Translations under genes and position numbers: made by a program | Notes under the pieces: model-generated | Seen by the model: only the letters and a program-made list of their open reading frames with translations | The model's database searches: none | What the model was told of the DNA's origin: nothing | Shown: one piece after another, positions 16,108-24,654 of the stretch | Numbering within the stretch: position 1 is the first letter of the stretch | Layout: each line of letters begins with the position of its first letter | Assembly: GCA_019114135.1 (NCBI GenBank) | Contig: DXGC01000107.1 | Coordinates: 1-44,611 of the forward strand | Source of the DNA: Candidatus Corynebacterium avicola | GTDB lineage: Bacteria; Actinomycetota; Actinomycetes; Mycobacteriales; Mycobacteriaceae | DNA length: 44,611 nucleotides | Direction of reading: 5' to 3'

Positions 16108-16929
16108 TCAGATCCTCACCAACAACTCGCCGTGTGGCATCACGAATACCGCCGCCGGATCCTCGGCCCACTGCTGCCAACCCCGACAGATGGCCTCGAC
16201 GTCTGCGTCAGCGATGCCGTCCGCGGCGTCCCGGGTGCGTCGGATCCAGCTCTCCGCCAACCACGTAGGACGCCCCGCGTGCCCGGTGCCGTCGGTGCGT
16301 CCTGTGCAGTAGGTCCAGGTGGATGTCCCGACGCTGATCTGTCCGGGACGGAAGCCGGCCTCCAGCGCCCAGCGCACCAGGTGGCGGCCGCCGTCCGGCT
16401 CGCCACCGTTGTCCCGCGCCCGCTGGCGGTAGTTGGACTGCCAGAGCCGCATTCCCTCGGTCTCCGGGTGGAAGTGCATACCGGCGTAGTCGGCATCGCG
16501 GACCGCCACCAGCCCACCCGGGGCGCAGACGCGGGCGAACTCGCGCAATGCGGCCACCGGGTCATCCAGGTGCTGCAGAACCTGGTGGGCGAGCACGATA
16601 TCGAAGGAACTGTCGGTGAACGGCAGGGCGTAGGCGTCACCGGTCTGGAAGGTGGCCCCTACTCCCCTCGCCGCCGCCAGCTCCCTGGCCGAGGTCAGCG
16701 GCACCTCGGTGTTCTCCACCCCGGTGACCTGGGACGCCGAGCCTCCGAACCCCGCGACCAGGGCTGCGAGATCCACGGTGATCGACCCGGGCCCACATCC
16801 GACGTCGAGCACCCGGGAGTCCCGGTGCAGGTGCGGCAGGACGAACCCCACCGAGTCCTCGGCGGTGCGTGTGGAGTGGGTTCCCAGGACGGCCTCACCG
16901 TGGCCGTGGGTGTAACGGGTTCCGGTCAT
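16108..16929 (-). CDS. Class I SAM-dependent methyltransferase
   Basis: A 273-residue Rossmann-fold methyltransferase (Methyltransf_11/UbiE-like). AdoMet motif I is VLDVGCGPGS (40-49), and the post-I acidic strand reads TGVENTEVP. Motif IV, SFDIVLAHQVLQHLDDP, and GGLVAVRDADYAG follow in the expected order. The acceptor is unknown; the short C-terminal domain does not identify it. ATG 16929 is preferred over 16935 because TACCGT lies exactly 7 nt upstream on the minus strand, giving a leaderless start. It lies between the membrane protein gene and the response regulator gene, all on the minus strand. Confidence 0.85.
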   Translation of the reverse strand: MTGTRYTHGHGEAVLGTHSTRTAEDSVGFVLPHLHRDSRVLDVGCGPGSITVDLAALVAGFGGSASQVTGVENTEVPLTSARELAAARGVGATFQTGDAYALPFTDSSFDIVLAHQVLQHLDDPVAALREFARVCAPGGLVAVRDADYAGMHFHPETEGMRLWQSNYRQRARDNGGEPDGGRHLVRWALEAGFRPGQISVGTSTWTYCTGRTDGTGHAGRPTWLAESWIRRTRDAADGIADADVEAICRGWQQWAEDPAAVFVMPHGELLVRI

Positions 16930-16936
16930 GGCCACG

Positions 16937-16942
16937 ACGGTA
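16937..16942 (-). promoter_or_regulatory. -10 box (TACCGT) of the methyltransferase gene
   Basis: Minus-strand TACCGT ends 7 nt before ATG 16929, matching the leaderless promoters elsewhere in the window. Confidence 0.5.
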
Positions 16943-16957
16943 CGCCAGGACCGGGTC

Positions 16958-17614
16958 TCACCGGTGCTGGTGATGCCAGACCGCGGCCTGCATACGGGAG
17001 GTGACCTCGAGCTTGGTGAAGAGATTGCCGAGGTGCGTCTTGACCGTGGCCTCCCCGATGAACAAGGTCTCGGCGATGGACCTGTTGGAGTGCCCTTCGG
17101 CGACGAGTGCCAGCACCTCCTCCTCGCGGTCGGTGAGGTGGATCTCGGTGTCCTGCGAGGACTGACGTACTTGTTCAGTACGCTCTGCCCGCTGCCGCAA
17201 GGCAGTGATCACGGCCGTGGTCGTCTCATTGGACAAGGCCGCCTCGCCCCGGGACACCGAACGGACGGCGGCGATGATGTTCGCCGGACGCTCCGTCTTC
17301 ACCAGGTAGCCGTCCGCGCCGGCGGCGATCGCGTCGAGGACGTAGTCGTCGAGACCGAAGGCGGAGATCGCCAACACCCTGGCCCCCGATGCGCAGAGCT
17401 GCGGGGTGATCTCGATACCGGTCGCCCCCGGCATGCGGACGTCGGTAAGCACGACGTCCGGATTTGTCGCAGCGGCGACCTCGAGCGCGGTGGGGCCGTC
17501 CGCCGCCTCCCCGACCACGCTGATGTCGGGGGCGGACTCCAACAGGGTCACGATCCCGGAACGGAAGGCGGCGTGGTCATCGGCGACCAGGACGCGGATG
17601 GCTGAACTGGGCAT
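16958..17614 (-). CDS. NarL/LuxR-type response regulator
   Basis: A 218-residue regulator. The receiver domain has the acidic pair Asp 12-13, the phosphoacceptor Asp 58 (VVLTDVRMPG) and Lys 106 (YLVKTERP). The usual Thr/Ser switch is Ser 84. The C-terminal LuxR helix-turn-helix runs from LTDREEEVLALVAEG through ATVKTHLGNLFTKL. The ATG overlaps the TGA of the kinase gene by one base (17614), so the pair is co-translated. The stimulus and regulon are not evident. No dedicated target gene is visible, although the divergent GAP-family membrane protein gene next to the kinase is a candidate. Confidence 0.92.
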   Translation of the reverse strand: MPSSAIRVLVADDHAAFRSGIVTLLESAPDISVVGEAADGPTALEVAAATNPDVVLTDVRMPGATGIEITPQLCASGARVLAISAFGLDDYVLDAIAAGADGYLVKTERPANIIAAVRSVSRGEAALSNETTTAVITALRQRAERTEQVRQSSQDTEIHLTDREEEVLALVAEGHSNRSIAETLFIGEATVKTHLGNLFTKLEVTSRMQAAVWHHQHR

Positions 17615-18849
17615 CAGTCACCGTCCTCTAGGGTGTCGGGGTTCACCGGAAGTCGTGCGGAGACCGTCCAGAGTTCTTCACCGGGCTCCCCGGTCGGTCC
17701 GGCCTGCACCGTTCCGCTCACCATGGCGGCGCGGTTGGACATGGTGCGCAGACCGAGTGTCGGCGCAGACGAGGACGCTGGAGGGATCGTGGCCAGTGCG
17801 TTGACGCAGCGCATGATCATCTCCCCGTCCTCGACTCCGACCTGCAGTGAACGGGGCGTCTCGCCGTGACGGTTCGCATTCGTCACCGCTTCGGCGGCGA
17901 TATGCAGCATTGTCGTCCGCACACCGACGGGCACCTCGTCCACCTCCTCGGTAATCTCCACCGTTGCGTCCTCCCCGAGACGCCGTCTCAGAATGTCCCA
18001 GCTGAGCGTGGTTTGGGCCGTGCCGCCTCCGGGACTGCCGCCAGGTTCCTCGCCGGAACCGGATCGAGACAGGACGTCGATCACCGACCTCAGGTCGTGC
18101 AGGGCGGCCTCGGCACTGCCGCGGGCAGTCTCCAGGGACCGGTCCCGTGCCTCCTCATCCTCGAGCTCGGCCGCGAGACTGGTGTGCAGCGTGACCGCCG
18201 AAAGGTGCCCCGCGACGACATCGTGAAGGTCATGGGCGATGCGTAGCCGGTCTGCCTCGACCTCCCGGGCGGCGCGTTCCCCGGCCAGTGCATGCTCGGC
18301 GACCGCCAGGTTCTCGGCAGCCTCCTGCGCCATCCGGTGGTGGCGGACCTCCCATGCCCAGGCCAGTGGGGTGAACACGACGACCACGATGATCAATCCC
18401 GCGACGACCGCGGCGGTGGTCCAGGGAAGGGACACGACTCCTGCCGCCAGGAACACCGCGCCCAAGATGACCGCGACGACCACACCCACGATGGTCGTCG
18501 CCCGTGCGAGTCTCCAGCTGCCCCGGGCGACTGGCGCCCACAACGCCTCGACGATCAGCAGGTAGGCGCTGGTCTGCGTCCCCAGGAAGAGCTCGGCCAA
18601 CGCCACCGGAACGACGAACGCCAGCAGAACCACGGGTCGGGCCGTCCTGAAGGCGGTCACGGCGGCACACACGAGCATCAGCACCAACGAGACCGTCCCC
18701 GGCCACAGGGGTCCGTCGGTGAGCAGGACGCCCAACAGTGGATCGTCCGAAATGCCGGCGAGGAAGAGCACGAGGACCGCCACGACGTAGATCACCGCGG
18801 CGCGGACGTCACGCGCGGTCACCGTTGCGGTGGTGGTCGGAGGCGTCAT
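17614..18849 (-). CDS. Two-component sensor histidine kinase (HisKA_3)
   Basis: A membrane histidine kinase of about 411 residues, partner of the response regulator downstream. The N-terminal third has five or six hydrophobic segments with almost no extracellular loops, so it probably senses something in or at the membrane. The dimerisation box is IAHDLHDVVAGHLSAV, with phosphoacceptor His 209. The ATP-binding domain includes AAEAVTNANRH (N-box) and TLGLRTMSNRA. The frame extends upstream to 18957, but TAGCGT 7 nt before ATG 18849 points to a leaderless start there. The gene is divergent from the GAP-family gene. Confidence 0.9.
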   Translation of the reverse strand: MTPPTTTATVTARDVRAAVIYVVAVLVLFLAGISDDPLLGVLLTDGPLWPGTVSLVLMLVCAAVTAFRTARPVVLLAFVVPVALAELFLGTQTSAYLLIVEALWAPVARGSWRLARATTIVGVVVAVILGAVFLAAGVVSLPWTTAAVVAGLIIVVVVFTPLAWAWEVRHHRMAQEAAENLAVAEHALAGERAAREVEADRLRIAHDLHDVVAGHLSAVTLHTSLAAELEDEEARDRSLETARGSAEAALHDLRSVIDVLSRSGSGEEPGGSPGGGTAQTTLSWDILRRRLGEDATVEITEEVDEVPVGVRTTMLHIAAEAVTNANRHGETPRSLQVGVEDGEMIMRCVNALATIPPASSSAPTLGLRTMSNRAAMVSGTVQAGPTGEPGEELWTVSARLPVNPDTLEDGD

Positions 18850-18856
18850 ACCTGCA

Positions 18857-18862
18857 ACGCTA
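18857..18862 (-). promoter_or_regulatory. -10 box (TAGCGT) of the two-component operon
   Basis: Minus-strand TAGCGT is followed by 7 nt and ATG 18849. A TTGCCG about 15 nt further upstream could be the -35. Confidence 0.5.
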
Positions 18863-18936
18863 GCAAGACAGGCGGCGCGGCAATCTCCACCGAAAGGGGG
18901 AGGTTCTCCACCTACCGGGTTCCGCAACATGGACCT

Positions 18937-19686
18937 ATGGACACGCTCCCTGACCAACTCAGCTCCCTGGCACTGGCGGTGCTCGCCCTCATCGACTCCA
19001 CCAGCATCGGGACCCTCGTCGTCCCGGTGCTGCTGCTCGTGACCGCCGGCGCCTCGATGGGTGCCGGTCGTATCGCCGTGCGGACGCTGTACTACCTGCT
19101 GGTCATCGGGGTGTTCTACTTCGCTCTCGGTCTCGCCCTCACCGCCGGGGCTCTCCCTCTTTTCGAGCGATTCGGGGACGCCCTACGGTCGACGCCCGCG
19201 CTGTTCGTCTACGTGGTCATCGGTGTCGCACTGTTCCTGTGGTCGTTCTACGTCGACCCGAAGGCGATCCGGAAGCGCGGCGGTGACCCTGAGGAGGGCG
19301 GTCGCCGGTGGATCGGACGCGCACGGGACGCCGTGGGCAGTTTCCGGGCGTTGACCGGGCTGGCACTGCTGGCCGGGGTGATCGAGGCCGCGAGCATGCT
19401 CCCCTACCTCGCGGCGATCGGCATCATCGTCGACAGCGGCGCCGGAATCGGACGGGCCGCACTGATCCTCGTGGCCTACTGTGCGGTGATGTGCCTGCCA
19501 GGCATCGTCCTGGCTCTGGGGCGCGGTCTCATCGGGAACCGGTTGGACGGCCTGCTCGGTCGTGTGCAGGACTGGAGCATCCGCAATGCCGCAGGTGCGT
19601 TCTCCTGGACCATCGGCATCGTCGGGGCGATCGTGGTGCTCTACAGTGCCCCGGAGCTGCTGCAGAACCTGGGGATCGCTGACTGA
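18937..19686 (+). CDS. GAP-family (Sap-like) integral membrane protein
   Basis: A 249-residue protein with six predicted membrane helices in two groups of three, separated by a charged cytoplasmic loop (DPKAIRKRGGDPEEGGRR, about 100-118). This is the layout of the GAP/Sap (sulfolipid-1-addressing protein) family of mycobacteria and corynebacteria, linked to export of lipids or glycopeptidolipids. The conserved start helix contains DSTSIGTLVVP. ATG 18937 is chosen because sequence upstream is antisense to the kinase gene. Its 3' end is one base from the convergent hydrolase gene. Confidence 0.75.
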   Translation: MDTLPDQLSSLALAVLALIDSTSIGTLVVPVLLLVTAGASMGAGRIAVRTLYYLLVIGVFYFALGLALTAGALPLFERFGDALRSTPALFVYVVIGVALFLWSFYVDPKAIRKRGGDPEEGGRRWIGRARDAVGSFRALTGLALLAGVIEAASMLPYLAAIGIIVDSGAGIGRAALILVAYCAVMCLPGIVLALGRGLIGNRLDGLLGRVQDWSIRNAAGAFSWTIGIVGAIVVLYSAPELLQNLGIAD

Positions 19687-19687
19687 A

Positions 19688-20749
19688 TCAGCCCTGCACT
19701 TCGCGGGCGAAGAGCTCGCTGAGGTTCCGGTCCACCTGCTCCATGTAGGACGCGCTGATGTTGAACAGGCCGAGGTGGCCGGCGATGTCGTCGATGACCC
19801 GCAGCTCACTGCCGGTGATCAGTTCCTGCTCGGCGGCGCAGTCGCGCACCGGGAAGAACATGTCTTCGCTGATCGGCATCACGAAGGTGGTGGCGGTGAC
19901 CCGCCCCAGGGCAGCGGCGAGGTCGCCGTCGGCGTGCCGGGAGACGTCCCCGCGCTGCCACTTCCAGGCGTTGTTCAGCAGGGTGTTGGGGTCCATGGAC
20001 ATGAACAGCGGGTCGAGGAAGTCAGCCAGCACGGCCTCCTTCGTCTCGAATCCGAGACCGCGCCACGCCTCCTGCTTCCAGAACTCGGTGGAGAAGCCCA
20101 TCGCCGCCCACAGGTGCGACTGACGACGGAGACCATCAGCGACATCGGTGTGCGAGGAGTATTCGCCTCCATTGAAACCTGGGTCAGCCTCGATGGTCTC
20201 ATTGAGTGTCTGGGTGAAGATGAAGTCATGGGGCGTGTTCTTCGCCGTCCCGGCAATCGGTGCGGCACGCTGAACCTTGTCCGGGAAGCGGACGATCCAC
20301 TCATAGGTCTGCTGGGCGCCCATGGATCCGCCGACGACGGCGAAGAGTTTCTCGATGCCGAACTTCTCGCGCAGCAGTCGTTCCTGGGCGACGACGTCGT
20401 CCCCGATCCGGACGTTCGGGAACTTCGACATGGCGATCGAGTCGTCCTCGGTGTTCCGCGGGGAGACCGACATGCCGTTGCCGATCTGGTTGACGCTGAT
20501 GATGAAGTACTTGCTCGGGTCCAGCGCATGGCCGTCCCCGATGTAGTGCTGGAACCAGGTGCCGTGGGTGCCCGAGTACCAGGTCGGGATGAGGATCGCG
20601 TTGGACTTGTCGGCGTTGAGCTCACCGGCGGTGGCGTAGGCCAGCCAGCAGTCCTGGATCACCCCACCTTCCTCGAGTTCGAGAGATCCGATCGAGGCTG
20701 TCTCGAAAGGCCCCTGGGTGGCTGAGGTGTAGAAGTCGTTGGTGAGCAT
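19688..20749 (-). CDS. MetX-like alpha/beta hydrolase (homoserine acetyltransferase family)
   Basis: A 353-residue alpha/beta-fold protein related to homoserine O-acetyltransferases (COG2021). The nucleophile elbow is GGSMGAQQ with Ser 142. Asp 296 (ISEDMFF) and His 325 (AGHLGLF) complete the triad. True MetX proteins usually read GGSMGGMQ, so this is more likely a paralogue with a hydrolase or another acyltransferase role than the methionine biosynthetic enzyme. It is divergent from a LysR-type regulator, with a perfect 13-bp dyad between them, so it is the likely regulated target. Confidence 0.82.
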   Translation of the reverse strand: MLTNDFYTSATQGPFETASIGSLELEEGGVIQDCWLAYATAGELNADKSNAILIPTWYSGTHGTWFQHYIGDGHALDPSKYFIISVNQIGNGMSVSPRNTEDDSIAMSKFPNVRIGDDVVAQERLLREKFGIEKLFAVVGGSMGAQQTYEWIVRFPDKVQRAAPIAGTAKNTPHDFIFTQTLNETIEADPGFNGGEYSSHTDVADGLRRQSHLWAAMGFSTEFWKQEAWRGLGFETKEAVLADFLDPLFMSMDPNTLLNNAWKWQRGDVSRHADGDLAAALGRVTATTFVMPISEDMFFPVRDCAAEQELITGSELRVIDDIAGHLGLFNISASYMEQVDRNLSELFAREVQG

Positions 20750-20786
20750 CAGTGGTGGTGTCCCTTCTCCGGTGATGACCGACTGC

Positions 20787-20799
20787 GACTGAATCAGTC
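20787..20799. promoter_or_regulatory. 13-bp dyad, probable LysR operator
   Basis: GACTGAATCAGTC is a perfect 6-bp inverted repeat around a central A. It lies in the 109-bp gap between the divergent hydrolase and LysR genes. Its first 11 bases recur at 19681-19691, at the other end of the hydrolase gene. Confidence 0.45.
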
Positions 20800-20846
20800 A
20801 CTTTCGTCGCCGAACGTACAGGAGACCCGGGTAGCTCGCCATCCCC

Positions 20847-20852
20847 TACGAT
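20847..20852 (+). promoter_or_regulatory. -10 box (TACGAT) of the LysR gene
   Basis: TACGAT ends 6 nt before ATG 20859, the same box and spacing as at 6013. Confidence 0.55.
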
Positions 20853-20858
20853 GGCGGC

Positions 20859-21761
20859 ATGAACAGTCGCCCCGATTCGCTGAGAAACTGGGAGTATTTC
20901 CTCGCAGTCGTGGAAGAGGGCGGCATGACGGCTGCCGCCGAACGACTCGGTGTCACCCAGTCCCCGGTGTCCCAGGCGATCAAGAAGCTCGAGAACTACG
21001 TGGGAACCCCGCTCATCGAACGCGGTTCGTCCGGCGTGACCCCCACCGCGGCAGGACGTCACCTCCTTCCGCAGGTAAGGGTACTGGTGCGGGACGCCGC
21101 CTCACTGGCCGCCGCAACGACCCGACTCTCCGCGGCCTCGCATGACCTGGGTATCGGCATCGTCCCGTCGATGCCTCCGGGAGCAAGCCACGGCCTGATG
21201 GAACGGCTGCACACCCGGCATACGACACAGGTCACCACCGGCACCTCCACCGAACTGGTCGAGGCCGTGAACGCCATGGAGCTCGAGGTCGCAGTCATCG
21301 AGGACCCCTGCCCCACCGGTGACCTGTTGCGGGGTCAGCTCCACGAGATTCCCCGGTTCTTCGCGGGCCTGGGTACGAAACCGTCGCGGTGGTCTGCACT
21401 GGCGAAGGAGCCGGATGCCGTTCTCCTCGACAACACCAGGTCGGTCAGTCCGGCCGCCGCGGACCGCCTCGAGGACGCCCTGTTCACCTTGGGCCTCACC
21501 CTGCGCACCGAACAGTGGAGCTCGCTGACCGATCTGTCTGCACGGCTGGCCACCCCGGGCACGGTCGCCCTGGTTTCCCCAGAGCTCAGTGGGCTCTGGC
21601 CCTCGGTCCCGGCACCTGCCGCGTTGTCGCAACGACTGCGTTGCGTCGTGCATCCAGACCGCAGCACCCTCGAGGACGGCAGTGACATCCGGGCAACGGT
21701 GGACAGGCACCTCCGCGCCGCTGTGCAGTCCGTTCAGCAGCCGACGGAGGAACCGTCGTGA
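20859..21761 (+). CDS. LysR-type transcriptional regulator
   Basis: A 300-residue regulator. The N-terminal winged helix-turn-helix is WEYFLAVVEEGGMTAAAERL followed by VTQSPVSQAIKKLE (about residues 11-50). The remainder is a divergent ligand-binding domain. It is divergent from the MetX-like hydrolase gene with a dyad in between, the classical LysR arrangement. It is also translationally coupled to the beta-lactamase-like gene: its TGA overlaps that gene's GTG by 4 bases (GTGA). It may therefore regulate both genes. The inducer is unknown. Confidence 0.88.
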   Translation: MNSRPDSLRNWEYFLAVVEEGGMTAAAERLGVTQSPVSQAIKKLENYVGTPLIERGSSGVTPTAAGRHLLPQVRVLVRDAASLAAATTRLSAASHDLGIGIVPSMPPGASHGLMERLHTRHTTQVTTGTSTELVEAVNAMELEVAVIEDPCPTGDLLRGQLHEIPRFFAGLGTKPSRWSALAKEPDAVLLDNTRSVSPAAADRLEDALFTLGLTLRTEQWSSLTDLSARLATPGTVALVSPELSGLWPSVPAPAALSQRLRCVVHPDRSTLEDGSDIRATVDRHLRAAVQSVQQPTEEPS

Positions 21762-22678
21762 CCGTCCTCCGCGCCGACACACGCGACCTGATCCGCACCG
21801 AGTTCACCACGGCCGGCTGCGACGGGTGGGTGTGGGCGCAGCACACCGGTCAGCCCTCCACCGGCCGTGGGCTCGGCGGGACCCACATCGTCCCCACGGC
21901 CTCCATGTACAAGATGCATCTGCTGGGTGCGGCCTGCCTGAGCATCGACGAGGGACTGATCGACCCCACGTCACGGGTCACCGTGTCTTCCCGGGAGGGT
22001 CCACGCGGTGGAGTCGGCTTCGGGTGGTACGACGACGACATCGAGGTGAGCGTCCGGGACCTGATGCGCCAGATGGTGATGGTCTCCGACAACGTCGCGG
22101 CGCACCGGCTCTTCCGACTGATCGAAGAGGACGCCCCCGGCGCCGTCAACCGGTTGATCGACGAGCTCGACCTGAGGTCGACGAACGTCGTGGACGCGCT
22201 GTCCGCCGCCTCCGACCACGCCGCCGCGGGACGTCCAGGTACCGCAGAGCAGGACGCCGTCCAGCATGTCAGCGGTCACCCGGGCGCGGAATCGGATGCT
22301 GTGGCCTACCGATCGACGAGCACGGCGCAGGAACTGTGTGCCCTGATCGACTGGTTCTGGTCCGGTACTCCGTCCTCGCGGTCTTCTCCGTCTGACCGGT
22401 CCGCGAGATCGCTCGGCCGGACGATTCTGGGCCAGCAGGCGTGGCTGCACCGGATCCCCTCCGGATTCCCCGCCTCAGGCGTCAGCTTCCACGGCAAGAC
22501 CGGCACCATCGGCGCATTCCGGGGAGAGACCTCGGTGATCACCGTGGACGATGAACCACCGGTCACGGTGTGTGTCATGACGCGGGCGGCCCGTCCCGGC
22601 GGCAACCTACCGACCGTGGACACCAGTATCGGAAGGGTCGCGAGAATCCTGGTTGACGAGCTCCGCAGCGAACGGTGA
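21758..22678 (+). CDS. Class A beta-lactamase-like serine hydrolase
   Basis: A 306-residue member of the serine beta-lactamase/penicillin-binding fold with all three active-site motifs: SMYK (Ser 49, Lys 52), SDN (110-112) and KTG (247-249). No signal peptide or lipobox is present; the start is GTG 21758 with GGAGG 7 nt upstream, so the product should be cytoplasmic unless exported unusually. The class A omega-loop glutamate is not evident, so the physiological activity may be a peptidase or esterase rather than lactam hydrolysis. The coupling to a LysR gene recalls ampR-bla pairs, but here both genes point the same way. Confidence 0.8.
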   Translation: MTVLRADTRDLIRTEFTTAGCDGWVWAQHTGQPSTGRGLGGTHIVPTASMYKMHLLGAACLSIDEGLIDPTSRVTVSSREGPRGGVGFGWYDDDIEVSVRDLMRQMVMVSDNVAAHRLFRLIEEDAPGAVNRLIDELDLRSTNVVDALSAASDHAAAGRPGTAEQDAVQHVSGHPGAESDAVAYRSTSTAQELCALIDWFWSGTPSSRSSPSDRSARSLGRTILGQQAWLHRIPSGFPASGVSFHGKTGTIGAFRGETSVITVDDEPPVTVCVMTRAARPGGNLPTVDTSIGRVARILVDELRSER

Positions 22679-22696
22679 CCTGCGAGTATTCGCAGG
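22679..22696 (+). terminator. Hairpin after the beta-lactamase-like gene
   Basis: CCTGCGA and TCGCAGG pair perfectly around a GTAT loop directly after the stop codon. There is no U-run, so it is a weak terminator or attenuator at best. Confidence 0.4.
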
Positions 22697-22761
22697 ACGA
22701 CTGGCGAATATGCGGTGTCGGTCATTGCATCGACCTCCGTTGACGGGTGTACTTGCCAAGC

Positions 22762-24582
22762 ATGAAGAGATCATCCGGGGCATCCATCAGTTCGCCCGCA
22801 TCCCTGGCAGCGGCGGTCACCGTGACCGTGACCTCCGTCGGCCTGCTCCTCGGCGGCTGCTCGGCGCCGTGGTCGTCCTCGCCCACCGATGACTTCGTCG
22901 AGGCCCTGAACGATGCCGACTGGTCGACCGCGGCGTCCCACACCGACGACCCGGAGGCGGCCGAGACCTATCTCGAGGAACTCGAAGGCAACATCGGGGA
23001 CACCACCTTCTCACTCGAGACCGGTGACGAAGGAGACGGCGGGGACGGCACAGCGACGACGGTGACCTGGACCGTCCCCTCCGGAGACGAGGTCACCTCG
23101 GACGGCACCTTGTCCACCGGTGACGACGATGCCGTGGCCTGGGACCCGACGATCCTCTCCACGGAGCTGACCCCGGACTCCTCGGTCACCTACTCCGACG
23201 ACCGCACGTACGACCTGCCGGTGCTCGACCGGCGCAACGAGGAGCAACTTTCCTGGAACGATGTCACCGCGTTCACTGCGGCGACCACCCCGGAGCTCGA
23301 CCCCGAGGGGCAGGCGTCCGCCATCGCCGAAGCGGTCCAGCCCGTGATGCCCGACTTCGACACCGAGGACGCTGCCGCACAGATCGCCGAGGCCGGTGAG
23401 GAGGGCACGGCACTGCTGTCGCTTCGTGCCGATGACGCCGCGAAGGTCAGCGAGGCACTGACCGCCGTGCCCGGTGTCGACTCCCGCGAGGAAGGACGCC
23501 TGCTCTCCGATCCGGATACCGCCTCGCCGCTGGACGGCGGCCTGCGCGAGTTCTGGGAGCAGCGACTCGACGACACAGCCGGGTGGAGCCTTTCGACGAC
23601 CGGAACCGAGAACAGCGATCCCGTTGTGCTCGGTGACCAGGCGCCGGAGGAGTCCGACCCGATCCGTACCACCATGGATCTCGGTGCCCAGAGCGCGGCC
23701 CAGCGCGCAGTAGACTCCGAGGACAATCCAGCGTCGATCGTGGCCATGTCAGCCTCCACCGGCGGAATCCTCGCCGCCAGCCAGAATGACGCCGCCAACG
23801 CCCAGGGAACCCCGGCATTGACGGGACAGTTCCCTCCGGGATCGACGTTCAAGACCGTGACGACCTCTGCTGCACTTGCCCGCGGAACCGTCACCCCGGA
23901 CGAGGAGGTGGAGTGCCCGGCATCGGTGGAGGTCGACGGTCGCGTGATCCCCAACGACGAGGACTTCGACCTGGGTACGGTCCCGATGCACACCGCCTTC
24001 GCCGAGTCCTGCAACACCACCCAGGCGCTGATCTCCCGGGACCTGGAGCCGGCGGACCTGAAGAACACTGCGGCCCAGCTGGGGCTCGGTGTGGACTTCG
24101 AGGCACCGGGGATGACCTCGGTCACCGGTTCGGTGCCGGAGACCGACCAGGGTGCCGCCCGCGTGGAGTCGGCGATCGGCCAGGGCGAGGTGCTCGCCTC
24201 TCCCTTCGGCCTGGCCTTGATGGAGGCCTCGGTGGCCAACGGAGGACAGATGGTCACCCCGACCCTGGTCCAGGGCGAGAAGACCGAGGCCGACCAGTCC
24301 CCGGACCCGATGGACCCGCAGGTGGTCGAGTCGCTGCGGTCAATGATGCGGGAGACGGTGGAGTCCGGGTCGGCCTCCTCGTTGAGTGACATCGACGGTC
24401 TTGGTGGTAAGACCGGTACCGCAGAGGTGGACGACAACACCGCCCACGGATGGTTCGTCGGCGTGGTCGGCGACATCGCCTTCTGTGCCTTCATCGAAGG
24501 CGCCGACTCCTCCGGCCCTGCGGTGGAGATGGCGGGGAATTTCCTGCGGGATGACGCGGTCACGGACCTGCGTCCTGAATAG
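22762..24582 (+). CDS. Penicillin-binding lipoprotein (Rv2864c-type)
   Basis: A 606-residue class B-like transpeptidase. The lipoprotein signal ends in LLLGGC (lipobox). A MecA_N/NTF2-like domain follows (DDFVEALNDADWSTAASH, about 40-140). The C-terminal penicillin-binding domain carries STFK (Ser 361, Lys 364), SCN (416-418) and KTG (550-552). Length and layout match Mycobacterium Rv2864c. It would cross-link peptidoglycan on the outer face of the membrane. ATG 22762 is chosen because it gives a proper signal (MKRSSGASISSPASL); GTG 22747 is also in frame. The gene lies next to the lactamase-like and META-like genes, an apparent envelope cluster. Confidence 0.9.
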   Translation: MKRSSGASISSPASLAAAVTVTVTSVGLLLGGCSAPWSSSPTDDFVEALNDADWSTAASHTDDPEAAETYLEELEGNIGDTTFSLETGDEGDGGDGTATTVTWTVPSGDEVTSDGTLSTGDDDAVAWDPTILSTELTPDSSVTYSDDRTYDLPVLDRRNEEQLSWNDVTAFTAATTPELDPEGQASAIAEAVQPVMPDFDTEDAAAQIAEAGEEGTALLSLRADDAAKVSEALTAVPGVDSREEGRLLSDPDTASPLDGGLREFWEQRLDDTAGWSLSTTGTENSDPVVLGDQAPEESDPIRTTMDLGAQSAAQRAVDSEDNPASIVAMSASTGGILAASQNDAANAQGTPALTGQFPPGSTFKTVTTSAALARGTVTPDEEVECPASVEVDGRVIPNDEDFDLGTVPMHTAFAESCNTTQALISRDLEPADLKNTAAQLGLGVDFEAPGMTSVTGSVPETDQGAARVESAIGQGEVLASPFGLALMEASVANGGQMVTPTLVQGEKTEADQSPDPMDPQVVESLRSMMRETVESGSASSLSDIDGLGGKTGTAEVDDNTAHGWFVGVVGDIAFCAFIEGADSSGPAVEMAGNFLRDDAVTDLRPE

Positions 24583-24584
24583 TC

Positions 24585-24596
24585 ACCGTTAACGGT
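24585..24596. promoter_or_regulatory. Perfect 12-bp palindrome
   Basis: ACCGTTAACGGT is fully self-complementary, 2 bp after the penicillin-binding protein stop and upstream of the first META-like gene. It could be an operator; a terminator role is unlikely because there is no loop. Confidence 0.3.
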
Positions 24597-24654
24597 CTCG
24601 AGGGATGCGCCGATGGCTTCTGTAAAACCCCCGCATGAAGGAGTGAAAGAAGCA

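Noticed and set aside
19562..20725. 387-codon plus-strand frame opposite the MetX-like gene
   Set aside because: Antisense shadow; the hydrolase on the other strand has an intact Ser-Asp-His triad.
19688..20749. True methionine biosynthetic MetX
   Set aside because: The nucleophile elbow reads GGSMGAQQ rather than GGSMGGMQ, there is no metY neighbour, and it is paired with a LysR gene.
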